From assembly GCA_018662365.1 (NCBI GenBank), contig JABJGH010000010.1, positions 1 to 32,756 on the forward strand: a DNA stretch of 32,756 bases, in the 5' to 3' direction. The DNA is from Chloroflexota bacterium (GTDB lineage Bacteria > Chloroflexota > Anaerolineae > Anaerolineales > UBA11579). Below the pieces are notes generated by a model. It was given only the letters and a program-made list of their open reading frames with translations, was not told the DNA's origin and searched no databases. The position numbers and the translations under genes were made by a program. How positions within the stretch are numbered: the first letter of the stretch is position 1; every line of letters begins with the position of its first letter. This document shows, piece after piece, positions 24,690-31,745 of this stretch.

Positions 24690-25976
24690 TTAATCTTGAA
24701 TATCTGTGCTTGGCACAACTGCATATTCTACCACTTCTCCCCTTTGAAAGTTTCGTTTTACGAGCATGAGGACAATAAATGAGAACAGAGCCAATATCCC
24801 TAAAAGATAAGGCAATAAGGTTTCAAAAAATGGAGGCAAAATCGGGGCATGTTCTAATCGAGAAGATTGGGAAATAACTGAGGAGAGGCTGCTTAAGAGT
24901 ACGCCACCATTCCATATCGCATGGATGCCCACAGAAAGCAAATAGATTGCTACTAATTTCAGGTATTTTTTCTCCTGCCATGCGGTAGCAAGCGCCCAAC
25001 CAGTCAACGCCGATGTCAGAAGGTGGATGATCGTTGTTGCGCCCCGCGCTGCAACCAGTGAAGCCCAAGTCTCATCAGCCGTCAACATCCATATATTTTC
25101 AAAAAATGCAAAACCAGCGCCACTAATTAGGCCTAAAACCCAACCATCCTTGGGCGTTAAATCTCTTCCAGCCAAGAGCCAAACCCCGAAAGGTTTCAGA
25201 ATTTCTTCTGCCAAGGGTGTAACAACCGCGATAAACAGAAGGCTTGCCCCGATAACAATTGGAGAATTGAATATATTTGCGATCAGGTTTTTAAATTGAA
25301 TTGAACCCAAAGGTGCTGAAGATATCTGATTGAGCGTTCGAGTAAAAAATTGTTCCATATCCGGATTAAAACTAATCAACCCAACGACTATTAGAAGAAT
25401 AAAAAGCCCACCAATGATCTCGAATATGAATGCGAGTGGCGGGCTAACCATCATGCCCCCACCAAAACTCCCCCAAAAGCGTTGAAACGAAACTGGTGTA
25501 ATTCCTCGCGAACTAATAATTGCCAGCCAAGTGATCGGCAAGATGGTTGCGATCATATGTATCGGGGGCATCAACAACCAGGCCAATTCAGAAGAATTGA
25601 TCACCCAATTGCCTATCCATAAAATGATAGGAAAGAGAATGAGAAGTATGGAAGGCTTGATCAATTGGGAGAATTTATTAAACCATTTCGATTTTTCTAT
25701 TGAAAATCCGAATAATTTCCCCGCTGCAGATAAAGCAGATATCATCGCGATGATACCGCTCAAAAAGCATGCCCCCACAAACATCGAGGTATTGATAATT
25801 TGTATTTCAATGCTTGGGTCAATACTTTGCACAAAACCCGCGAAAACCATTATTGCCCCGATCCCCCAAAGGAGCAAGGTTGCCAACAGGCTCAGACCAA
25901 ATTGGAAAATGGAAGCCCAGTCCGTAAAAACGGACTGGGCTGGAAGTTCTTTATTACCGATCTTAATTTCCATCAT
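24690..25976 (-). CDS. PrsW-family intramembrane metalloprotease
   Basis: The 428-residue membrane protein has about nine to ten hydrophobic segments. Its C-terminal half has the PrsW (peptidase M82) signature: PLAEEILKP (254-262) with Glu257 and Glu258, FAFFENIW (289-296), IIHLLTSALTGWA (316-328) with His318, and GIHAIWNG (350-357) with His352. PrsW in Bacillus cleaves an anti-sigma factor; here the substrate is unknown. The N-terminal half (1-240) adds further membrane segments not required for the PrsW core. ATG overlaps the stop of the upstream DsbA-like/cyclophilin gene as ATGA, so the two are translationally coupled and may serve the same envelope process. Confidence 0.85.
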   Translation of the reverse strand: MMEIKIGNKELPAQSVFTDWASIFQFGLSLLATLLLWGIGAIMVFAGFVQSIDPSIEIQIINTSMFVGACFLSGIIAMISALSAAGKLFGFSIEKSKWFNKFSQLIKPSILLILFPIILWIGNWVINSSELAWLLMPPIHMIATILPITWLAIISSRGITPVSFQRFWGSFGGGMMVSPPLAFIFEIIGGLFILLIVVGLISFNPDMEQFFTRTLNQISSAPLGSIQFKNLIANIFNSPIVIGASLLFIAVVTPLAEEILKPFGVWLLAGRDLTPKDGWVLGLISGAGFAFFENIWMLTADETWASLVAARGATTIIHLLTSALTGWALATAWQEKKYLKLVAIYLLSVGIHAIWNGGVLLSSLSSVISQSSRLEHAPILPPFFETLLPYLLGILALFSFIVLMLVKRNFQRGEVVEYAVVPSTDIQD

Positions 25977-27223
25977 TTTACATCAATCGACACGTTCAAG
26001 ATCAAATTCCCGGGGGGAGCGCTCAGGTCATCTGGATCACGCTCTGCGATATTATTTACCACATCCATCCCTTCAAGCACTTCACCAAAGATTGTATAGT
26101 TCCCAAAAAGGTGATCCGCTGGGGCATAGGTGATGAAAAATTGGCTCCCATTTGAGGTAGGTCCAGCATTTGCCAGAGCCAACAGACCCTCGCGATCGAA
26201 ATGATAATCGGGGGATACTTCAATACTATAAAAATAACCAGGATTACCTGCACCCGTACCAGAGGGATCACCTGCTTGAGCCATAAATCCCTTGATCACT
26301 CGGTGGAATGTCACATTATCGTAAAAATCATTCTCAGCCAAAAAGATGAAACTGTTTACTGCAAAGGGAGCTACCTTGGGGTACAAAGCCACCACGATAT
26401 CTCCAATATCAGTTTCGATCGTTGCTGTATATTGTTTATCGGGGTCAATTGTGATCTCGGGACATTCAGAAAATTGGTTTTTAGCAAGCTTCCCTAAAGG
26501 AATAAAATAATTTTCCAAGATAACGGACAATGAATCATAGGAATAGTAATCCGAAGGAATTGCTTGCCCATCGATCAATAGGAAAGGCGTGCCGGGAATT
26601 TCTAACCCGATCGCTTCGTCGAAGGCATTTTGGATTTTACTAACCACTTCGTCACTATTAAGATCAGATTCAAATTGATCAACATCTAAACCTAATTCAT
26701 CCGCTTTATCTACTAACCAGTTTTCGAAATCAGCCACACTTAATGGGGACCATTCAGTTTGATATGCGAAAAGCTCATCATGGAATTCCCAAAACATACC
26801 CTGCATGCCAGCAGCTTCTGAGGCCTGGCTGGCAATTGCAGCTTTATCATGTCCAGATAGGGGAAAATGGCGGTAAATTATTCTTAGATCGTCAGGAAAA
26901 TCAGCTTTGAGTTGCGCCAACACGGGCGACATATATCCACAAGCCGGTCACTGAAAATCACCATATTCAATGATTGTTACGTTGTAATCCTGCTCGGCAC
27001 CCTCTACCCAATCGCCTTCCTGAATTACGTCTTCCACAACTGCTTGCGATTGTGCAGTACAAATTGCCTCTGAATGTTGAATATCTTCAGAGACAGGTTC
27101 TGTATTGACGACTTCCGCTGCTTCGGGTATTTCAGTCGGGGCGAGTTCCTGGTTTTCTCCTGAGCCACAAGCACTCAAAAGTACTAAAAGAACCAAGAGT
27201 ATCAGTATTTTTTTTGTTTGCAT
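25973..27223 (-). CDS. DsbA-like thioredoxin-fold/cyclophilin lipoprotein with in-frame TGA; candidate selenoprotein
   Basis: Read as one frame with codon 92 (TGA, bases 26948-26950) translated, this gives 416 residues. Residues 1-19 are a lipoprotein signal ending in the lipobox LSAC (Cys19). Residues about 75-250 are a DsbA-like domain: IIEYGDFQ, then TGA, then PACGYMSPVL, so the CxxC site reads U92-P-A-C95. IIYRHFPL and IPGTPFLL with the cis-Pro follow. Residues about 263-416 are a cyclophilin peptidyl-prolyl isomerase (FHRVIKGFMAQAGDPSGTG, NGSQFFITYA, LFGNYTIFGEV). GAGGA precedes the ATG. The two halves on either side of TGA (26948-27223 and 25973-26932) lie in one frame, 15 bases apart. 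A downstream fragment alone would lack the export signal and active site. A point mutation or sequencing error remains possible. Confidence 0.8.
26913..26931 (-). promoter_or_regulatory. SECIS-like hairpin downstream of in-frame TGA
   Basis: In the mRNA the TGA is followed 19 bases later by a hairpin: four GC pairs (26925-26928 with 26915-26918), loop CGUGUU, an unpaired U (26929) below the stem, then a G-C and a U-A pair. The loop starts 24 bases after TGA and has a G in its first two positions. As I recall, bacterial SECIS elements need a loop about 16-37 bases away with an early G. The stem is short, so this is supportive but not decisive. Confidence 0.45.
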
Positions 27224-27254
27224 TAGTTAATATCCTCATTTTTAAATAATTCGG

Positions 27255-27260
27255 ATTGTA
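27255..27260 (-). promoter_or_regulatory. Promoter-like -10 element (TACAAT) for the - strand operon
   Basis: TACAAT on the - strand lies 31 bases upstream of the lipoprotein ATG, in the divergent region shared with the methyltransferase gene. No convincing -35 was found. Position supports a promoter, but the sequence match alone is weak. Confidence 0.3.
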
Positions 27261-27360
27261 CCATTTTCCTGGAATCTGAATTATGAAACACCCTTTGCAT
27301 AAACCAAGAAAATTAGCGGATCTATGAGTCTGATGAACAACGGGATAGTAAGGGTTGAAC

Positions 27361-27366
27361 TATAAT
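27361..27366 (+). promoter_or_regulatory. Promoter-like -10 element (TATAAT) for the methyltransferase gene
   Basis: A perfect TATAAT lies 29 bases upstream of the methyltransferase ATG; AAAGGA follows a run of nine A and precedes the start by about five bases. GANTC sites (GAATC 27272-27276, GAGTC 27326-27330) lie upstream, so methylation could in principle influence this divergent region. Two sites in 172 bases are little more than chance. Confidence 0.4.
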
Positions 27367-27395
27367 AATCAGACACTACGAAAAAAAAAGGAAAA

Positions 27396-28487
27396 ATGCC
27401 TAAACTCGTCCCAAATCAGATCATCCCCGGAAATTGCATCGATGTCTTAGCGGAAATGCCTGCTGAGTCTGTGGATTTGATCTTTGCTGATCCCCCCTAT
27501 AATCTGCAATTAAGACGGGCCCTTTGGCGTCCGGACCAATCAAAAGTGGAAGCGGTCAATAACGATTGGGACAAGTTTACCGATTTCCAAGCCTACGATC
27601 AATTTACTGAAATATGGTTAAATGCCTGTAAAAGAGTATTAAAACCAACCGGCACATTATGGGTCATCGGCAGCTATCATAATATCCATCGGGTGGGCAC
27701 CATCCTCCAAAATTTAGGGTTTTGGACCCTCAATGAAATTGCCTGGGTAAAAGTAAACCCTATGCCCAATTTTAGGGGAGTGCGCTTTGCCAATGCCCAT
27801 GAAAGCTTGCTTTGGGTCCAGAAAAAGAAGGGCGAAAAATATACCTTTAATCATCATGCCATGAAGGCTTTAAATGGCGAAAAACAAATGAGAAGCGATT
27901 GGCTGCTTCCGATCTGCAAGGGGCCTGAGCGAATTCGCGTCAATGGTGAAACTGCCCATCCCACTCAAAAACCAGAAGCCCTTCTATACAGAGTGATCAC
28001 ATCTAGCTCCAATCCGGGTGATATAGTCTTAGACCCCTTTTTTGGCACGGGCACCACCGGGGCTGTGGCAAAACGGCTGCACCGTCATTGGATCGGCATT
28101 GAGCAGGACCCCCAATATATCAAGGTCGCCCGAAATCGGATTGACGCAGTTCAAGTTGAAGAATTTAGTGATGAGATTTATGTTGCACCTAACCCACGAA
28201 AACTTGCCCGTGTCCCCTTTGGAAGATTAATTGAGGCCGGTCTTCTTCAACCCGGCCAATCGCTATACTTTCGCAAATCAGGCAAACACCAGGCCCGCGT
28301 CACCGCCGACGGCATGTTAGAAATAAACGGGGAACGAGCTTCTATCCACACCTTTGCCCGAAAGCTCACCAATGGGGCGCCAGCTAATGGATGGGACTAT
28401 TGGTTTTACGAAAATGAGCAAGGTGAGCGTTTGGATATCAATAACTTAAGAGAAGAAATAAGAAAGCGGGAATCTGAAAAAGCTTAA
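27396..28487 (+). CDS. ccrM: CcrM/HinfI-type adenine DNA methyltransferase (predicted GANTC), solitary
   Basis: The 363-residue beta-class N6-adenine methyltransferase has motif IV FADPPYNLQL (30-39) first and motif I DPFFGTGTTG (213-222) late. Segments WVIGSYHNIHRVG (89-101), NPMPNFRG (121-128), FANAHESLLW (131-140), HPTQKPEALLYRV (188-200) and the C-terminal RVPFGRLIEAGLLQPG (272-287) match my memory of Caulobacter CcrM closely. This includes the C-terminal domain that CcrM uses for DNA recognition and that short restriction-linked relatives may lack. The expected target is GANTC. No restriction enzyme gene is nearby, so it is an orphan enzyme that may have a regulatory or cell-cycle role. 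Specificity is predicted from similarity only. Confidence 0.88.
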   Translation: MPKLVPNQIIPGNCIDVLAEMPAESVDLIFADPPYNLQLRRALWRPDQSKVEAVNNDWDKFTDFQAYDQFTEIWLNACKRVLKPTGTLWVIGSYHNIHRVGTILQNLGFWTLNEIAWVKVNPMPNFRGVRFANAHESLLWVQKKKGEKYTFNHHAMKALNGEKQMRSDWLLPICKGPERIRVNGETAHPTQKPEALLYRVITSSSNPGDIVLDPFFGTGTTGAVAKRLHRHWIGIEQDPQYIKVARNRIDAVQVEEFSDEIYVAPNPRKLARVPFGRLIEAGLLQPGQSLYFRKSGKHQARVTADGMLEINGERASIHTFARKLTNGAPANGWDYWFYENEQGERLDINNLREEIRKRESEKA

Positions 28488-28558
28488 TTCCAAATTATTT
28501 TATTAAATCATATTCTTCTTGCTAATTCCTAATATGTTTTCTCCCTATTAAGAAATAG

Positions 28559-28564
28559 TATAAT
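28559..28564 (+). promoter_or_regulatory. Promoter-like -10 element (TATAAT) upstream of pepF
   Basis: TATAAT lies 57 bases upstream of the PepF ATG in a 133-base AT-rich gap; no good -35 was found. A second candidate (TACAAT) occurs about 25 bases further on. GGAG a few bases before the ATG is a good ribosome-binding site. Confidence 0.35.
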
Positions 28565-28620
28565 ATTTATTCGAATTTAAACTGACCTACAATAAATTTT
28601 TATGGATCAATGGAGAAAAA

Positions 28621-30396
28621 ATGACCGAAACTTATCAAACTGGCTCTTGGAACTTAGAGGAACTGTTTTCGAGCCCCGAAAGTAAAGAAGTGGAATCTGC
28701 GATTAAACAACTTGAAACATTTGCAGAAGACTTTGAAGGCTGGCGAGAAAAATTAACCCCAGATATGGGTTACGAAGATTTTATGGATTGTTTAGATCTT
28801 CAAGAAAAGAATACAAGAGTGATCGCTCGCTTATTCCAATATTCTTATCTGAATTTTTCCGGAGACACCCAAGATCAAAACGCCCAAGCATTTGTTGCTA
28901 AAATCCAACAATTTGGCGCAGACTTAGAAAACCAAACCTTGTTCTTTGGTCTTTGGTGGAAAGCCCTTGATTCCGAAGCCGCAGATCGCCTAATGAAAGA
29001 CACTGGAGATTTTGAATATTGGCTCAGAAATATGAGGAATTTCAAGCCTTATACCCTTACCGAGCCCGAAGAAAAGATCATTAATGTCAAAAATGTGACC
29101 GGCTCGAACGCCCTGCAAAATCTCTATACCTCGATCACCAATCGCTATGTCTACAAATTAGAAGTCGATGGCGAAGAAAAAGAAATGACTCGTGGGGAAT
29201 TAATGTCCCATGTCCAATCCCCCGATGCTGACCTCCGCGCCAGAGCTTACCAAAAACTATACCAAGTCTACGGTGACGATGGCCCCATTTTGGGTCAGAT
29301 TTACCAGTCCTTTGTAAAAGATTTCCACAATGAAAACGTAAAACTGCGCGGCATGAAAAGCACAATTTCCGCTAGAAACTTGGCAAACGATCTTCCAGAT
29401 GAGGTTGTTGAGACCTTAATGGATGTGGCTCAAAAAAATTCTGGGATATTCCAAAAATATTTCAAGTTAAAAGCAAAATGGCTCAAGGTGGACAAATTAC
29501 GTCGATACGATATTTATGCACCCGTCGCCAAAGCAGACAAAAAGTATAGCTATGATGAAGCAGTCAATATGGTGCTCGAATCTTTCAGGGAATTCGACCC
29601 TGATTTTGAAAATTTAGCCAAGCAAGTTTTTGAAAAGGAACATATTGACAGCAAGGTCGTCAAAGGAAAAATGGGTGGGGCTTACAACTACGGGGCAGAC
29701 CCAGCCTTATTGCCCTATGTCCTCATCAACTATAACGATCAACCCCGCGACGTTGCGACATTAGCCCATGAGTTAGGTCATTCTTTACATAGCATCTTGG
29801 CTTCCGAGCATAATATTTTTGCCTCTGGTTCATCTTTGCCTCTCGCAGAAACCGCCAGCACTTTCGCTGAAATGGTCTTGACCGATAAGCTCTTAGCCGA
29901 AGAAAAAGATGCCGGCGTTCGCCGTGATATTCTCTTTGCTCAAATGGATGATGCCTTTGCAACCATCCTGCGCCAGATCTTTTTTGCGCTATTCGAGCGC
30001 GAAGCCCATGATTTGAGCATGAAAGGTGCTACGATTGACGAAATGAACGCCGCCTACCTCAAAAACTTAGAAACCCAATTTGGGGATGCAGTAGAAATAA
30101 GTGAAGAGTTTAAATGGGAATGGGTCTCGATTCCCCATATCTATGACCGCCCATTTTATGTCTATGCCTATGCCTTCGGTCAACTCCTAGTAATGGCTCT
30201 CTACCAACAATTCAAAAAAGAAGGTGCCCCCTTTGTGCCTCGCTATAAAGAACTCCTATCTGCCGGCACTTCAATGTCCCCCATGAATATCCTCGATCGT
30301 GCCGGTGTAGATGTCCGCAAAGCCGAGTTTTGGCAGGGTGGCTTTGACGTGATCGCCGAAATGCTTGAAAAATTGGAAAGCATTCCCGTCGAATAA
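28621..30396 (+). CDS. pepF: Oligoendopeptidase F (M3 family)
   Basis: The 591-residue protein has the length and layout of PepF: an all-helical N-terminal lobe (1-200) and a catalytic M3 lobe. The zinc site is AHELGHSLH (382-390) with His383, Glu384 and His387, and the third ligand Glu410 is in LAETASTFAE. IPHIYDRPFYVYAYAFGQLL near residue 505 is the conserved substrate-pocket Tyr/His region. It cleaves short peptides in the cytoplasm. It has its own promoter-like region and a rho-independent terminator after the stop, so it appears monocistronic. No signal peptide is seen. No key residue is missing. Confidence 0.93.
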   Translation: MTETYQTGSWNLEELFSSPESKEVESAIKQLETFAEDFEGWREKLTPDMGYEDFMDCLDLQEKNTRVIARLFQYSYLNFSGDTQDQNAQAFVAKIQQFGADLENQTLFFGLWWKALDSEAADRLMKDTGDFEYWLRNMRNFKPYTLTEPEEKIINVKNVTGSNALQNLYTSITNRYVYKLEVDGEEKEMTRGELMSHVQSPDADLRARAYQKLYQVYGDDGPILGQIYQSFVKDFHNENVKLRGMKSTISARNLANDLPDEVVETLMDVAQKNSGIFQKYFKLKAKWLKVDKLRRYDIYAPVAKADKKYSYDEAVNMVLESFREFDPDFENLAKQVFEKEHIDSKVVKGKMGGAYNYGADPALLPYVLINYNDQPRDVATLAHELGHSLHSILASEHNIFASGSSLPLAETASTFAEMVLTDKLLAEEKDAGVRRDILFAQMDDAFATILRQIFFALFEREAHDLSMKGATIDEMNAAYLKNLETQFGDAVEISEEFKWEWVSIPHIYDRPFYVYAYAFGQLLVMALYQQFKKEGAPFVPRYKELLSAGTSMSPMNILDRAGVDVRKAEFWQGGFDVIAEMLEKLESIPVE

Positions 30397-30433
30397 CAAT
30401 CCCGAATGATCCCCAAGAAGTAAAGAAAATTTC

Positions 30434-30470
30434 AAAAGGCTCTTCAAACAGAAATGTTGGAGAGCTTTTT
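30434..30470 (+). terminator. Rho-independent terminator after pepF
   Basis: A 14-bp stem (30434-30447 with 30457-30470, two G-U pairs), a nine-base loop and a terminal run of five T lie 38 bases after the pepF stop. Confidence 0.75.
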
Positions 30471-30502
30471 GCCATCTTTTAATCTCTAGTTTGAATATCG
30501 GG

Positions 30503-30508
30503 TACAAT
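30503..30508 (+). promoter_or_regulatory. Promoter-like -10 element (TACAAT) for the aminotransferase gene
   Basis: TACAAT lies 31 bases before the GTG start and 33 bases after the pepF terminator, a sensible place for a new promoter. The surrounding GGTACAAT is the same as in the - strand promoter candidate at 27255. No strong -35 was found. Confidence 0.35.
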
Positions 30509-30539
30509 ACTCCTAAATATTTTTAACTAAAAAAAGAAT

Positions 30540-31718
30540 GTGAAATTACTGAAAACTATGACAAAAAACTACCTTTCCCACCGTGTCGCCACTTTACCCC
30601 CCTCTGGAATTCGCAAATTTTTTGACATCCTCGCCGACATGCCCGATGTGATTTCCCTGGGCATTGGAGAGCCAGATTTTGTCACTCCCCGGCCCATTTT
30701 AGAGGCAGGAATTCAATCCTTAAACGACGGAATGACCCAATACACCTCTAATTCCGGAACCGTTGAGCTTCGCCAGGCTTTATCTAAGCATCTAGACGCA
30801 ATCTATCAGGTGACCTACGATCCTATGACTGAAATGGTCATCACCGTGGGAGTATCCGAAGCCCTATATTTAGCCTTAACCGCTACCCTTGACCCCGGCG
30901 ACGAGGTCATCATTCCCACACCCTGTTTTGTTTCCTATCAAGCAGAAGTAACACTGGCAGGCGGTGTGCCAATTGAAATCCCATCCCATATGAAGGATGA
31001 TTTTCAACCAGATGTGGAAGCAATTAAAGCAGCCATCACACCCAAAACAAAAGTTATTTTTATCGGTTATCCCAATAATCCAACCGGAGCAGTAGCGAGC
31101 AAAGAAATCCTAGAAGAAATCGCAAAGATCGCCGAAGAGTATGATCTCCTCGTGATATCTGACGAAATTTATGACCAATTGGTCTATGGTGTCGACCATG
31201 TTTGTTTTTCAAAAATCCCCGGCATGAAAGAACGCACTATCTTATTAGGTGGTTTTTCAAAAAACTATGCCATGACAGGTTGGCGGGTGGGTTATGCCTG
31301 TGCCCCAAAAGCAATTCTAGATGGCATGCTTCGAGTGCACCAATACACCATCATGTCAGCCCCCACAATGAGCCAGGCTGCTGCCCTTAAAGCCCTAGAA
31401 ATCGGGCAAGAACATGTCGAAGTTATGCGCACTGAATATGATCGACGCCGAAGACTGATCGTCGATGGATTCAATCGAATGGGCCTCGAAACCTTTGAAC
31501 CCAGAGGTGCTTTCTACGCTTTTCCAAAGATCTCCAGCACCGGTTTAGATGGAGACACCTTTGCAACTCGCTTGCTTAAAGAGCATGGAGTCGCCATGGT
31601 TCCGGGTGAGGCTTTTGGCCCCGGGGGGGAAGGTTTCATGCGCTGTTCCTATGCCACATCCTATGAAGAAATTGCTGAAGCGCTCGAAAGAATTGAAACA
31701 TTTATTGGCAAACTTTAA
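30540..31718 (+). CDS. Class I/II pyridoxal-phosphate-dependent aminotransferase
   Basis: The 392-residue fold-type I aminotransferase has ISLGIGEPDF (38-47), the cofactor-binding YPNNPTG (177-183) and SDEIYD (207-212), the Schiff-base lysine K241 in GGFSKNYAMTGWRVGY (237-252), and a late MRCSYATSYE segment with the substrate-carboxylate Arg. It is of the aspartate/aromatic aminotransferase type; the amino donor is not determined. The GTG at 30540 gives MKLLKTMTKN. The ATG at 30558 gives MTKNYLSHRV and fits the common family N-terminus; neither has a strong ribosome-binding site, so the first six residues are uncertain. It is preceded by the pepF terminator and followed 27 bases later by a protease gene. 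Confidence 0.92.
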   Translation: MKLLKTMTKNYLSHRVATLPPSGIRKFFDILADMPDVISLGIGEPDFVTPRPILEAGIQSLNDGMTQYTSNSGTVELRQALSKHLDAIYQVTYDPMTEMVITVGVSEALYLALTATLDPGDEVIIPTPCFVSYQAEVTLAGGVPIEIPSHMKDDFQPDVEAIKAAITPKTKVIFIGYPNNPTGAVASKEILEEIAKIAEEYDLLVISDEIYDQLVYGVDHVCFSKIPGMKERTILLGGFSKNYAMTGWRVGYACAPKAILDGMLRVHQYTIMSAPTMSQAAALKALEIGQEHVEVMRTEYDRRRRLIVDGFNRMGLETFEPRGAFYAFPKISSTGLDGDTFATRLLKEHGVAMVPGEAFGPGGEGFMRCSYATSYEEIAEALERIETFIGKL

Positions 31719-31745
31719 TTAAACAATTAGCTTGGAGAGTCGATC

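Noticed and set aside
25531..26133. A 200-codon open frame on the + strand
   Set aside because: It runs antisense to the PrsW-like and cyclophilin coding regions, both with clear family motifs, and has no recognisable motif.
26948..26950. TGA as evidence of a reassigned genetic code (TGA = Trp or Gly)
   Set aside because: TGA ends several intact genes in this window and appears inside only this gene, at a Cys position rather than at Trp or Gly.
27381..27389. Run of nine A upstream of the methyltransferase as a phase-variable tract
   Set aside because: It lies in the untranslated leader next to the ribosome-binding site; slippage there would not shift the frame, and A-runs are common in this DNA.
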